Assembly: GCA_016875095.1 (NCBI GenBank)
Contig: VGSG01000006.1
Location: 42,804-106,803 of the forward strand
DNA: 64,000 nt
Direction of reading: 5' to 3'
Origin: Deltaproteobacteria bacterium
GTDB lineage: Bacteria > Desulfobacterota > Desulfomonilia > Desulfomonilales > Desulfomonilaceae
Shown: in pieces, positions 44,698-53,531 of the stretch
How positions within the stretch are numbered: the first letter of the stretch is position 1
How the letters are laid out: each line of letters begins with the position of its first letter
The notes under the pieces: model-generated
What the model was told of the DNA's origin: nothing
The model's input: the letters and a program-made list of their open reading frames with translations, nothing else
Databases searched by the model: none
Translations under genes and position numbers: made by a program

Positions 44698-45293
44698 GCA
44701 GGCGGTATTTGAAGGGCCTTCCCGGTCACTTCTTAAAGCACTCATAGGTCTCCAACCTCTCCGTGTGGCTCTCAGAGCCTCGCGCCCGCAGGGCGTCTTG
44801 ACAGCCTACGCGCCGCGTCATAAGTTCTAAGTTGGCGACAACGCATAGACTCGGTCGTCAAGGAGGTCACCGTGACAAGATTCATGATTCCTCGGGTGGC
44901 GCACTGCTCGGAAGGCTGCCTACCCCGGTCCCGAGCAAGACGTTAAAAGGCTCAGCGAACCAACACAGTGGCCTGCGCGCCTCATGTGAGGGCGGCGCGG
45001 GCCATTGTCCTTTTCATCGCCATCCTCTTCGGTTTCTCTCTATCACACTGTCTTCATTAAATCAAGCGTGAAACTCATATGTTGTGGCAATTTGCTACTT
45101 TTTACATTATGTTTTCAGCGCCCATCCAGCGCATCAGCCTGGACGCCGTGCGCTGAATTGGATATCTTTACCTCGCTAGAAGATCGACCCGGCCGCCCGG
45201 CCTGGGCAGCCGTCGAGCAAGGATTCCATTACGCGGCGCGATGACGTCCCCACACTGGTTTCAACTGCTGGTCATGGCCGGGAAAACCCATCG

Positions 45294-45350
45294 CATTCCC
45301 CTTTGGAAAAAGGGGAATGGCTTCACATGCCCCCTTTCCAAAAGGGAGGC
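45294..45350. repeat. Paired palindromic repeat upstream of hldE
   Basis: CATTCCCCTTT-GG-AAAAAGGGGAATG at 45294-45318, then CCCCCTTTCC-AAAAGGG at 45329-45350. Related in pattern to 44648-44697. Confidence 0.7.
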
Positions 45351-45442
45351 AGGGGAGATTTTCTGTCGAATAGTTGAAGGCGCACACCGCCGAGTATCTA
45401 CGCACGCCGCGCAAGAGGCGGCAATCCCGTCGGAGGGTTGAA

Positions 45443-46882
45443 TTGAACGAGAGCCTAATTCGGAGCCTCCAGCCGCTCCCCATTCTTGTGGCTGGAGATG
45501 TGATGGTCGATGAGTATGTCATGGGCGACGTGGAACGCATTTCACCCGAGTCGCCGGTGCCGGTGGTGCTGGTGCGAGACCGGTCGCGACGGTTGGGCGG
45601 AGCGGGCAATGTGGCGAGGAATCTCATATCTCTTGGCGCGCGGGTGGCGCTCTTTGCCTCAGTGGGAAAGGACACCGGCGGCCGCTGGTTTCGCAAACAC
45701 TGCAACGATCTGGGCATAGAGAGCTTCTGGCTAAAGGAGGACGAGACTCGGCCGACCACGGTCAAGACCCGGGTGGTTGCGCGAAATCAGCAGCTCGTGA
45801 GAATCGACGAAGAAAATGCAGGGCAAATCAATGAAGAACTCGAAACCACGATCGTCAAGGACGTGGAGTCGGTGGTTCCTCAGGTGAAAGCCGTAGTTAT
45901 ATCGGATTACGGTAAGGGATTTCTGACGCCTCGTCTCCTGCAGGCCTTTATCGGGGCGAGCCGAGCGAGCAGGGTCCCGATTCTGATTGACCCTAAAGGC
46001 ATGGATTTTGCCCGCTATCGAGGGGCAACGTATATTACTCCCAACCTCCGGGAGACGTCACAAGCCGCGGGAATTGAAATCACGGACCATGCTTCATTGG
46101 TCCAAGCGGGACGCATTCTTCTCGAAAAGACGGAAGCCGAAGGGATCATCATTACGCGCGGCCGCGAAGGGGCCACCCTGGTCAGCCGCCAAAAGGTCAA
46201 GACTTTTGCCGTCAAACCCGTGGAGATCATTGACGTGACGGGCGCCGGGGACACGGTGATCGCGGCCCTCTCCTTGAGCCTCGCGAACGGCCTGTCGGTC
46301 GAGAATGCGATCTCGATAGCGAATTTGGCCGCGTCCATCGTGGTGTCCCGCTTCGGCGCAGCCTCGGTAACGCGCGAAGAACTTATAAATCATCTTGCGG
46401 AACAGAAGGCCATCCCAAAAGTCCTCAGCGCCGAAGAGATTGGCACGGTGCTGCGCAACCATAGACTCAAGGCGGAAACGATCGTTTTCACGAACGGGTG
46501 TTTCGACTTGCTGCATTCGGGCCACCTCAAGACCCTCCGCGAGGCATCTCAAATGGGGGACATTCTCGTGGTGGGCATCAATTCCGACCTTTCCGTTGGG
46601 CGCATAAAGGGCCCCGGTCGGCCCGTGATGAAGGAAGCAGACCGTGTGGAGCTGGTCGCGGCGCTTAGTTTCGTTGATTATGTGGTGGTCTTCACCGACG
46701 ACACTCCAAAACGACTCATCGAAGAAGTTCGCCCGGACGTGCTGGTCAAAGGAGAAGACTGGCGGGGGAAGAAGGTCGTTGGGGAAGACGTGGTCACATC
46801 GAGAGGAGGCCGGGTGGCGTTCATCAAGCACCTGGAAGGGGTCTCCACAAGCGAACTGATCAAACGTATCAGGACCGAATAG
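45443..46882 (+). CDS. hldE: Bifunctional heptose-7-phosphate kinase/heptose-1-phosphate adenylyltransferase
   Basis: 479 residues from a TTG at 45443 that lies 6 bases after GGAGG; the open frame reaches 45374 but the extra 23 residues are basic and unlike the family. Residues 1-325 are a PfkB-type sugar kinase (LVAGDVMVDEYVMGDVERIS, GGAGNVARNL, DVTGAGDTVIAAL). Residues 345-479 are the nucleotidyltransferase (FTNGCFDLLHSGHLKTL, DRVELVAAL, KGEDWRGKKVVGEDVV). The enzyme does steps 2 and 4 of ADP-heptose synthesis after GmhA. GmhB (phosphatase) and HldD are not in the window. Confidence 0.95.
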   Translation: MNESLIRSLQPLPILVAGDVMVDEYVMGDVERISPESPVPVVLVRDRSRRLGGAGNVARNLISLGARVALFASVGKDTGGRWFRKHCNDLGIESFWLKEDETRPTTVKTRVVARNQQLVRIDEENAGQINEELETTIVKDVESVVPQVKAVVISDYGKGFLTPRLLQAFIGASRASRVPILIDPKGMDFARYRGATYITPNLRETSQAAGIEITDHASLVQAGRILLEKTEAEGIIITRGREGATLVSRQKVKTFAVKPVEIIDVTGAGDTVIAALSLSLANGLSVENAISIANLAASIVVSRFGAASVTREELINHLAEQKAIPKVLSAEEIGTVLRNHRLKAETIVFTNGCFDLLHSGHLKTLREASQMGDILVVGINSDLSVGRIKGPGRPVMKEADRVELVAALSFVDYVVVFTDDTPKRLIEEVRPDVLVKGEDWRGKKVVGEDVVTSRGGRVAFIKHLEGVSTSELIKRIRTE

Positions 46883-47032
46883 AAGGATCGGAGCGCTTGG
46901 CGGAATTCTCTGGCTCTTCTCGCGGGATGACATCCCGTCATTGCTGCGGAAGGGGGACTCATTTTCGTTCCCCTCCGGACCACGCATCTCCAGGCCAGAT
47001 TGACACTTCCGGACCCCCGCTCATATTCCGCT

Positions 47033-49168
47033 CTATCGACGAGCCGCAGGAGGGCGTCTCTGCGGTCGTCGTCTCTCCTGTTGGTCACGATCTTCCTGTG
47101 GCCTTCGAGGACGAGGGGGTCGTTTCACTTCTTCAACCGCGATTCCCAGTTCACCTCCGGGAACTACCAGCGTGCTGATCTCTTCGTTATTGAGCACGCT
47201 CAGAGTCACTTTTTCACTTCTCGAATAGTCATGAACCAGTTTCTTGAACCCCTGGAGCCTGAAACCCGTCTCCCCCGCGTACTCGATCACAATATCACCT
47301 GCCACGATTCCGGCTCGATCCGCAGGCCCTCCTTTTTTCACCTCCGCCACTTTCACCACAGGAGCGGTTTCCAGTTCCTGGAGTTGATTCAGCACAATCC
47401 TGGCGTTGGTCAGATCACCGATCTTGCGGAAGCCTGCGAGGGCTTGGGTGTACAGCTCCTTGCTCTTGTACGTGCGGTTGCGTTCGGCGTAAATACCGGC
47501 CAAGGTGGCTTTGACCCTCGCGATCCACTTGTGATCTTCTCGTTGTTCGTACACCTTGAGGGCCTTTTCAAGATTGTCCACGGCTTCGTCCCATTGCTGT
47601 TGTTGAGCGCCGTACATGGCCTGACGGAAGAACCGAATCCCTTCGTCGTCCGCAGGAGGTAATTCCGCGCCGGTATGTCCCGATTGTCCGCTCATCCGCA
47701 CTGAATCCGGGTTTGCTGACGCAACCGTCTGTCTTTCTTCGTCTGTGTCTTCCATTATCACGCGAAATCCCAGATTCCAGAAACTCATGTTCGCGCTGGA
47801 AAAACCCCGGAATGCGCATCTTCCGTCAGAGGGGCTGGCAAACCAGTTGCCCCCTCTGTTCACGCGAGATTGGCCCACACTGGGGCCCTGTGGATCGTCC
47901 ACCGGGGAACTCTCATAGTAGTTTCGGTCGTAGTAATCCTCGACCCATTCCATCACATTGCCGTCCATGTCGTGCAGGCCGAACCCGTTGGGCCGGTAGC
48001 TGCCTACGGGCGCCACGAATCGGTATCCATCGTCAACCGTGGCCAAATTTCCCGGAAGTTTGGCATTGCCGTCACCGAAATTGGTGTCGCGATCCCCGGG
48101 CAGACGGTTGCCCCACGGATAGCGGGTCCACACCGACCCCCCTCTGCACGCCATTTCCCACTCGGCTTCGGTGGGCAGCCGGTACGTTTTCTTCTCTCTG
48201 CGGCTCAACCAGCGACAGAAGGCCTTGGCGTCGTTCCAAGAGACGAACACGACGGGCTGATCCTCCGATATCTTCCACGAGACAGAGTCCCACTTTATCC
48301 CCCTTTCCGGCGTCCATCGGTTCTCGGTTTTGCTGAAGACCATACCGCCGTCACCCGTTTCCGCATCGGTCTTGTGCTTGGTCGCTTTGACGAATTCGCG
48401 GAATTGGCCCACCGTTACTTCCGTGGCCCCCATGTAGAACGACCTGGTGATGCGAACGGGATGGAGCGGCAGTTCATCCTGAAACCACTGCTTGTGGCCT
48501 TCCCGCCAGGTCTTGCGGAAGGTGAGCCTCAGCCAGTCAATCTCTCCTTTTAGGCTTCCCATCATGAACTCGCCCGCGGGTATATGGACGAGCTTCATCC
48601 CGATCGAATTAGTGATTGCGTTCCGATCCGGCGTTTTCTTCAACGCAAGGTCCAGCCCCCTCAGGGAACGCGCCCAGTGCGAGCACTCGCCAATATCCGC
48701 CTCCGAGGATTCGCATTCCACGATCGCGTCACGCACCAACTGGCGGGCCTGGCCGATCCTGCCGGCCGCTATAAGCTCTCCCACCTGGCGTATGCGGTCC
48801 TGCAGGTTGTTCCGGGTCGGTTGTCGTTGCGTAGGCGTGGAGTCCCCCGGCGCCGCAGCCTGCGCGATTCTAGCCATGAGCCCGGAGACGCATCCGCAGT
48901 CACGGGGATTCCCGGCTTCATCCCCCGTGCTGGGTCCAGGGGCCTGAAGATTCGCCGGCGCCCTACCAAGAGACGAACCGGCGCCCTCGTTTGCGAAGAG
49001 CAAACCGACGGTCAGGGTCGCCGGCAGCAGCATGAGAGCCGACCGGACGACGGTATGGAGGAGTTTTCTTGAGCCTTCCGAATGTGGCGGCGGGCAGGAA
49101 CGACCATGCCCATGTTCTCTTCCGGTAGGCGATGACATACGGTGAGGAGGGGCGTCCAGTGCCTTCAT
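47033..49168 (-). CDS. FGE/SUMF1-domain protein with TPR and PDZ domains
   Basis: 711 residues. A basic N-terminus and membrane anchor (LMLLPATLTVGLLFANEG, about 44-61) precede a low-complexity linker with DCGCVSG, then a helical region (110-185). The formylglycine-generating-enzyme fold spans about 188-478 (IGMKLVHIPAGEFMMGSLKG, PVVFVSWNDAKAFCRWLS, YRLPTEAEWEMACRGGS, GFGLHDMDGNVMEWVEDYYD, NRGGNWFASPSDGRCAFR, NLGFRVI). TPR helices are near 505-600 and a PDZ domain near 605-685 (EVKKGGPADRAGIVAGDIVI), with a basic Arg/Pro tail. The two active-site Cys of true FGE are not both present, so it is likely a non-FGE member of the fold. Divergent neighbour: the Ser-Gly-Tyr protein. Confidence 0.82.
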   Translation of the reverse strand: MKALDAPPHRMSSPTGREHGHGRSCPPPHSEGSRKLLHTVVRSALMLLPATLTVGLLFANEGAGSSLGRAPANLQAPGPSTGDEAGNPRDCGCVSGLMARIAQAAAPGDSTPTQRQPTRNNLQDRIRQVGELIAAGRIGQARQLVRDAIVECESSEADIGECSHWARSLRGLDLALKKTPDRNAITNSIGMKLVHIPAGEFMMGSLKGEIDWLRLTFRKTWREGHKQWFQDELPLHPVRITRSFYMGATEVTVGQFREFVKATKHKTDAETGDGGMVFSKTENRWTPERGIKWDSVSWKISEDQPVVFVSWNDAKAFCRWLSRREKKTYRLPTEAEWEMACRGGSVWTRYPWGNRLPGDRDTNFGDGNAKLPGNLATVDDGYRFVAPVGSYRPNGFGLHDMDGNVMEWVEDYYDRNYYESSPVDDPQGPSVGQSRVNRGGNWFASPSDGRCAFRGFSSANMSFWNLGFRVIMEDTDEERQTVASANPDSVRMSGQSGHTGAELPPADDEGIRFFRQAMYGAQQQQWDEAVDNLEKALKVYEQREDHKWIARVKATLAGIYAERNRTYKSKELYTQALAGFRKIGDLTNARIVLNQLQELETAPVVKVAEVKKGGPADRAGIVAGDIVIEYAGETGFRLQGFKKLVHDYSRSEKVTLSVLNNEEISTLVVPGGELGIAVEEVKRPPRPRRPQEDRDQQERRRPQRRPPAARR

Positions 49169-49429
49169 TTCAAAAAATCCTTGACATCCATCGAAATTGA
49201 GAGAATCCTAGCAGACGGCAAATGCCAGTCAAGGGACTTTTGAGGCGCTCCGAAGCCTGCAAACCGCCGGAGAGCCCATCGGTCCGGGGTGAAAAAACGT
49301 TGACAATGGCCTTCATTCGTGATAGCCGTATGTAACGTAGCTTCATCCGTTTTTAAAGTTGGGCATCCTGTTCTTTCGTTAAGGACAGTAACGAGGGGAT
49401 TCAAATTCCGTGAGGAGGTATTTGTTTCG

Positions 49430-49777
49430 ATGAGAAGATTTGCAGTGACTCTTGCAGTGGTTGGTATGGTGATGTTGTTCGCGTCGTACGGCATCGCATT
49501 CTACGCGTGGGCCCCCTATGCATCCTGGGGCGGCGCCGGATCATCCAGCAGCAGCGGCTATTGGCCCGCAAGCTCATCCAGCAGCGGCTATTCGTATTCT
49601 TACGCTCCCGCGGCTTCCAGCAGCAGCGGCTACTATTATCCGTCGACGGCCTCCAGCAGCGGCTACTATTACCCGACAGCCGCTTCGAGCAGCAGCGGGT
49701 ACTATTACCCGGCGGCGGCCTCCAGCAGCAGCGGCTATTATTGGCCGGCAAGCAGCTCTTCCAGCGGTTGGTACTAG
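49430..49777 (+). CDS. Secreted Ser-Gly-Tyr-rich repeat protein
   Basis: 115 residues from the ATG at 49430 (GGAGG 12 bases upstream, a slightly long spacer). Residues 1-26 are a signal peptide or anchor (MRRFAVTLAVVGMVMLFASY). The rest is seven imperfect repeats of about 11 residues: SSSSSGYWPA, SSSSSGYSYSYAPAA, SSSSGYYYPSTA, SSSGYYYPTAA, SSSSGYYYPAAA, SSSSGYYWPA, SSSSSGWY. It has no Cys and almost no charge after the signal. The composition suggests an extracellular adhesive, structural or aggregating protein, but no named family is recognised. A terminator follows. The start is divergent from the FGE-TPR-PDZ gene, with 260 bases between. Confidence 0.78.
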   Translation: MRRFAVTLAVVGMVMLFASYGIAFYAWAPYASWGGAGSSSSSGYWPASSSSSGYSYSYAPAASSSSGYYYPSTASSSGYYYPTAASSSSGYYYPAAASSSSGYYWPASSSSSGWY

Positions 49778-49834
49778 GATTCGAATCTTCGATTCGGATT
49801 TTCGCTGAGAGCTTGAAAGATACGAACAGCAAGG

Positions 49835-49868
49835 CGACCTCCCTCTAGGTCGGGGGGGGGTCGTTTTG
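49835..49868 (+). terminator. Rho-independent terminator after the repeat protein
   Basis: CGACCTCCC pairs with GGGGGGGTCG (one G-T pair) around TCTAGGTCGG, then TTTT. It is 57 bases after the stop of the Ser-Gly-Tyr gene. Confidence 0.72.
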
Positions 49869-49957
49869 CATTTATGGCCTTAACTCCCTTATAGCCCGCC
49901 GCGCGTTCCGATCCGGCGGCTGGCCATTTGTCTCGCCGCTGTGATAAACGAGCGGGC

Positions 49958-50107
49958 TGAGGCGCCCCCGGTCGGGTCCACGTAGGGGGAGGCTTGCAGG
50001 GGAGATGGATTTCCTCCCCAAATTATTGCGCAACGATGCGCTCTTGCCGCCGATCTCCCAGGCGAAGCCCAGGAGTTATCACCAAAGCCGAGAACTTCCA
50101 TGATTCG
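49958..50107 (-). repeat. Dispersed 150-bp element, copy B (inverted)
   Basis: Reverse-complement match to 2875-3024, about three bases in four identical with a 30-base identical core. Its second palindrome is imperfect here. The edge overlaps the start codon region of the lipoprotein gene at 50100. Confidence 0.75.
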
Positions 50108-50576
50108 TTGTGCCTCCCTAGCTCGCGCAGCGGGCGTGCTCCTCAGCCTGGTTCTTTATTCCTGCGGTGGCGCCGGAACACCGGGAGCGCTCAACGAAGA
50201 GGCCAAGCTCCTGTCCGGAACGTGGAATCTCACCTTTCGAAAAACTCTCGATCGAGAGGAACCTGCAACCAGCCGATTGTTGAAGCTTACCCTTCGAGAT
50301 GACTCAACCTTCCAAGCGCTCTACCGCGGGGACCTGACCCAGGAATGGATCGTGGCGGGACAGGGAGCTTTCTCCTGTTCGGCGTCTCTTCTTCGGCTCT
50401 TTTGGGATTCGGGGCAGCAGACGACTCTCCTGGTTCGAGAGCGGTCACCGGATCGACTGGTGCTGCGCCACGGCTACAACCTGGTCCCGCTGAGGGAGCA
50501 AGAGCCGGATGAGGTATTCACCGGCGATACTAACGGACGAAACAACCCCGCGACCCGGCATGGCCCACGGAGATGA
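50100..50576 (+). CDS. Hypothetical lipoprotein, 158 aa
   Basis: ATG 50100 gives MIRCASLARAAGVLLSLVLY followed by SCGGAG, a lipobox LVLYSC with the acylated Cys near residue 22. The mature domain (30-140) is beta-rich and could be a lipocalin-like or small barrel fold (LSGTWNLTFRKTLDREE, LTLRDDSTFQALYRGDL, WIVAGQGAFSCSASLLRLFW, TTLLVRERSPDRLVLRHGYN). The LSGTWNL start is common in lipocalin-like lipid or stress sensors. The start codon lies in the edge of a dispersed repeat. It converges on mscS, 19 bases apart. The function is unknown. Confidence 0.7.
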   Translation: MIRCASLARAAGVLLSLVLYSCGGAGTPGALNEEAKLLSGTWNLTFRKTLDREEPATSRLLKLTLRDDSTFQALYRGDLTQEWIVAGQGAFSCSASLLRLFWDSGQQTTLLVRERSPDRLVLRHGYNLVPLREQEPDEVFTGDTNGRNNPATRHGPRR

Positions 50577-50595
50577 GGTTGCGCTGACGGAGAGT

Positions 50596-51372
50596 TCAAG
50601 GGAATGGGATTTCTTCGGAATCGAAGCATTCTTTGATCTTCTCGTTCATCTGGACCTTGGCTTTCAAATAATCTCGGGATCTTACCCACACCGCGGCTTC
50701 TATCTTCACGCTCTTGTCCGCAAGTTCCTTAATAGTGACGTTCGGTGGCGGCTCCTTGAGAATAAGATCGTCTTTCTCAATGATACTTCGCAAAACGTCT
50801 CTGACCTTCTTGAGATCCGCCTTGTAACTCACTCCGACTAATACTTCCAAGCGCCTCGTGTCCCTATGGGAATAGTTGACGATTTTATCGGCCATAAGCT
50901 TGGAGTTGGGGACAATCACAGTCAAATTGTCCGCTGTGCGAATCTCCGTATCCAGCAATTGGATTTTCTCCACTGTTCCCGCCGCGCCGCCACCCTCAAT
51001 CTGCTCCCCTATGCGGAATGGGCGAAATAGGATTATGAGCAAACCAGCGGCGACATTTCCCAGGTGTCCCCTCAAAGCGAACCCGATGGCAAAACCCGCG
51101 GCTCCGACCGCCGCAACCAGGGTGCTGCTTTCCACGCCGAGCTTGTGGAGCACTTCGATACCCACGAGGCCGTACAGGACGACGTGGATAGCGCTGTCCG
51201 TAAAGCCGACGAGTGTGGGGTCAACTTTTTTTGACACAAGAACTCGATGCACGGCGTTCTTGATGACTCGCGCCAACCATATCCCGATCACAAGAATGAT
51301 AAGAGCTGCAGCAACTCTCCAGACATAGGAGCCCAACGTGTGCCACAGTTGCCCTCCAAAATCTTGCCACAT
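50596..51372 (-). CDS. mscS: Small-conductance mechanosensitive channel MscS family
   Basis: 258 residues, the E. coli MscS size. Membrane helices are near residues 15-35, 60-80 and the pore helix 85-115 (LVAAVGAAGFAIGFALRGHL, NVAAGLLIILFRPFRIGEQI), where the Gly/Ala spacing of the pore is kept. The cytoplasmic vestibule (120-258) contains the VEKIQLLDTEIRTADN and VIVPNSKLMADKIVNYS signature. It opens on osmotic down-shock to release solutes. Ribosome site AGGAG at 8 bases. No regulator is evident. Confidence 0.93.
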   Translation of the reverse strand: MWQDFGGQLWHTLGSYVWRVAAALIILVIGIWLARVIKNAVHRVLVSKKVDPTLVGFTDSAIHVVLYGLVGIEVLHKLGVESSTLVAAVGAAGFAIGFALRGHLGNVAAGLLIILFRPFRIGEQIEGGGAAGTVEKIQLLDTEIRTADNLTVIVPNSKLMADKIVNYSHRDTRRLEVLVGVSYKADLKKVRDVLRSIIEKDDLILKEPPPNVTIKELADKSVKIEAAVWVRSRDYLKAKVQMNEKIKECFDSEEIPFP

Positions 51373-51722
51373 AAGGATGCTCCTTGAGAATTATGAGGCC
51401 GGCCGCCGGTCCGGATTTCCGAGTCCCCGCACGGGTCGTTCGACCTGCGGTAACGTGAAGAGGCTCGCAGTGTCAAGCCAAAAAGCCGGGAATGCTTACG
51501 CGAATGGGTGTCTGAAATTCCCTAAGAGCGCAACCTACAAAGAAAGGCTGGAAAAAACCCCGGGTTCCAGGCCATCTTGTTTACATTATACGCTTTTCTT
51601 AACCGGCGCAGGGTGCTATAATTCTTTTGTAAGGACGGGGACTATACTTCAAACGGGGCGAGGGAGCGAGCTGTTTTCCGGCTCTCACCCGCAACACGAC
51701 GCCACCGTCGCGGAGCGGCAAG
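51373..51722. other. Intergenic region between mscS and EPS cluster
   Basis: About 350 bases. The plus-strand half holds an extended -10 promoter, listed separately. The remainder shows no gene. Confidence 0.5.
51594..51622 (+). promoter_or_regulatory. Extended -10 promoter upstream of EPS gene
   Basis: TGCTATAAT at 51614-51622 has the TGn extension and a consensus -10. The -35 (TTTTCT) is weak, as often with extended -10 sites. It is 100 bases upstream of the chain-length gene at 51723. Confidence 0.6.
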
Positions 51723-53204
51723 ATGAAAGAAACCGAGGGCGTTTCACTACGCGACAGCCTCAACAGCGTTTTCCGACGACTGTATATCCTGAAGATCGTC
51801 CTTGTGGTGCTCCCCGCATCCACTCTGCTGGCCTGTTACCTCATCTCTCCCGTGTTCGAGACCAAAGCGAAAATACTGGTCACCGCCAAGGATGAACGGA
51901 CAGGTCTGCTGCTCACCTCGCCCCAGGCGGCGGGGTCGGCCCACGTGAACCTCAACGTGGAAGAGCTGGACCTGAACAGCGCCATGGAAATTTTTGTGAG
52001 TCTTGACCTGTGGACTTCCCTGGTGAGCAAACTTGGGCTCGAATTTTTCGAGAGCCGGGACAAGCCCGGCATGTTGAAACGACTCAAGTCGCAACTGTCA
52101 GACTGGACCGGCGAGTTCTTTGGAAGCGACAAGGAATCCGAGAAGACTATGACGGCGGACGAGAAGGCGCGTGAACGCGCCAGAAGTCTATTGGCCGGAT
52201 GCAAGGTGGTCCCGGTGCCCAAATCTAAGGTGCTGGAAGTAAACTTCCGGTACGGCGACGCGGCAAAGGCTCAACAGATACTCACAACCGTCTTGGACCT
52301 TTATCTGCCTTATCATTTGGAGGTTTACTCGCTGCCCGAGGCAAAGGATTTTTTTGCAGGTCTCGGCAACCAATATAAGCGCCAGTTCGAAGAAGCGGAC
52401 AAGCGGCTGGCGGAATTCAAGGGGACGTGGCAGATCGCGTTCCCTGAAAAGCAGAAGGAGTCGCTGATATCGCAGATCGGGTTGGTTCGTGACGCGCTCG
52501 TAGATATTCATGCCGGTATCAAGCAATACCAGACTATGTTGGACATGTTCGGCAGGGACGTTGTCCCCACCGGCCAACTGGTGATGGTCGGTGGAAACAG
52601 CCGAGAAAGCACGGTGATCACCGTGCTTGCCAGCCAGTTGCTCAGAGCCAGGCAGAGCAAGTTGGAAGTCCAGGAGAAGTTCGATCGAGACAGTCGGAAT
52701 TATCGTGACGCGGAGGCCATGGTCAACGATCTGAAAATCGAATTTAAGCAAACGCTTGAATCCGAGCTGGCCACGCTGGAAGCAAAGAAAAGCGCGCTGG
52801 AGGCCAGCCTTCAGCAGAAACAACGAGACCTTGGGCAACTGGAGGAAAAGGCCCAAGAGGCTGAGCGGATGGCTTTGGAGGCCACCATCGCCAAGGAGAG
52901 ATACCTCCAGTACGTCACCAAGGCTGAAGAGGCGGGCCTGGACACGAGCAAGCAGGGGCGACAAATCGGTAATGTGCGCGTGGTAAGCAAGCCCTACCTT
53001 CCTGAATCGCCTGTCTTCCCCAAGAAGAGTCTCTTTCTCGCCGCGGCTTTCGTGCTTGCCTTTCCTTTGGGTTTCGGCATCATTATGATCGCCAATTTCC
53101 TCGATCACACCTTTGACACTCCCCATGAAGTGGAATCAATAACCGGGTACAAGGTCCTGGCGTCCTTCAGAAAACTGCCGGGATCGAATCCAAAGCTGCG
53201 ATGA
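51723..53204 (+). CDS. Polysaccharide chain-length/co-polymerase protein (Wzz-type)
   Basis: 493 residues. Two membrane helices flank a periplasmic coiled coil: helix 1 near 24-45 (LYILKIVLVVLPASTLLACY) and helix 2 near 435-460 (SLFLAAAFVLAFPLGFGIIM), with the Pro-rich PESPVFPKK motif before helix 2 typical of the PCP family. The long coiled region (150-420) includes KKSALEASLQQKQRDLGQLE. It sets or controls exopolysaccharide length in the inner membrane. It is followed 12 bases later by a small exported protein gene. No BY-kinase domain is fused; a separate ATPase is at 56.5 kb. Confidence 0.85.
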   Translation: MKETEGVSLRDSLNSVFRRLYILKIVLVVLPASTLLACYLISPVFETKAKILVTAKDERTGLLLTSPQAAGSAHVNLNVEELDLNSAMEIFVSLDLWTSLVSKLGLEFFESRDKPGMLKRLKSQLSDWTGEFFGSDKESEKTMTADEKARERARSLLAGCKVVPVPKSKVLEVNFRYGDAAKAQQILTTVLDLYLPYHLEVYSLPEAKDFFAGLGNQYKRQFEEADKRLAEFKGTWQIAFPEKQKESLISQIGLVRDALVDIHAGIKQYQTMLDMFGRDVVPTGQLVMVGGNSRESTVITVLASQLLRARQSKLEVQEKFDRDSRNYRDAEAMVNDLKIEFKQTLESELATLEAKKSALEASLQQKQRDLGQLEEKAQEAERMALEATIAKERYLQYVTKAEEAGLDTSKQGRQIGNVRVVSKPYLPESPVFPKKSLFLAAAFVLAFPLGFGIIMIANFLDHTFDTPHEVESITGYKVLASFRKLPGSNPKLR

Positions 53205-53216
53205 TTTGGTCGGCCT

Positions 53217-53531
53217 ATGCGCCCACGAGCTCCGGCCGCGTGCCTTGTCGTTCTTGCCCTGATCTCCACGCAGGAGGCGGTTTCCCAGTGGAGGTATGAT
53301 TATGACAGCGGCGCCATCATTGTCATGGACGCAGGGCGCATCACGGTAAAGGGCACGAGGGGGACGCACGTGCTGGTCCCCTTGCAAGCCTGCCAGTGGT
53401 GCCGATTGAACGGAAACGTGCTCGTGACCTTCGAGAGTCCCACGAGAGCCAACCTGAAGCCCAATCCTAAAGACCCTCGTCTCAAGCAGGTTCCGGCGCT
53501 GGTGGTGCGGGACGGCCGGACGCTCCGTTAG
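53217..53531 (+). CDS. Small exported protein, 104 aa
   Basis: MRPRAPAACLVVLALISTQE is a signal peptide with cleavage near QEAVSQ. The mature 80 residues contain CQWC (a CxxC pair), GAIIVMDAGRITVKGTRGTH and VPALVVRDGRTLR. The gene begins 12 bases after the chain-length gene, so it is probably in its operon. The two Cys may form a disulfide. I do not recognise a family. The signal peptide supports it being real. Confidence 0.62.
   Translation: MRPRAPAACLVVLALISTQEAVSQWRYDYDSGAIIVMDAGRITVKGTRGTHVLVPLQACQWCRLNGNVLVTFESPTRANLKPNPKDPRLKQVPALVVRDGRTLR

Larger units (their letters stand above)
44551..45442. other. Intergenic region between sensor-like gene and hldE
   Basis: About 890 bases without a strong gene. 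A 61-codon minus-strand frame (44560-44745) ends in a Cys-rich tail SQSCCCACGGNGAC, 9 bases before the sensor-like gene, but most of it is repeat sequence. The rest is repeats and short spurious frames. An AT-rich patch at 45045-45115 could hold promoters, but none is clear. Confidence 0.5.

Noticed and set aside
44560..44745. Possible RiPP-like 61-aa ORF with a CCCAC-GG tail
   Set aside because: Most of the frame is a palindromic repeat; the Cys-rich tail is short, there is no modification enzyme nearby, and the start is unconvincing.
49300..49305. TTGACA upstream of the Ser-Gly-Tyr gene as promoter
   Set aside because: The -10 position at 17 bases reads TAGCCG, which is too poor to call.
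49540..49770. Repeated DNA resembling a CRISPR or satellite
   Set aside because: The repeats keep a reading frame and encode Ser-Gly-Tyr units with a signal peptide; no spacers are present.
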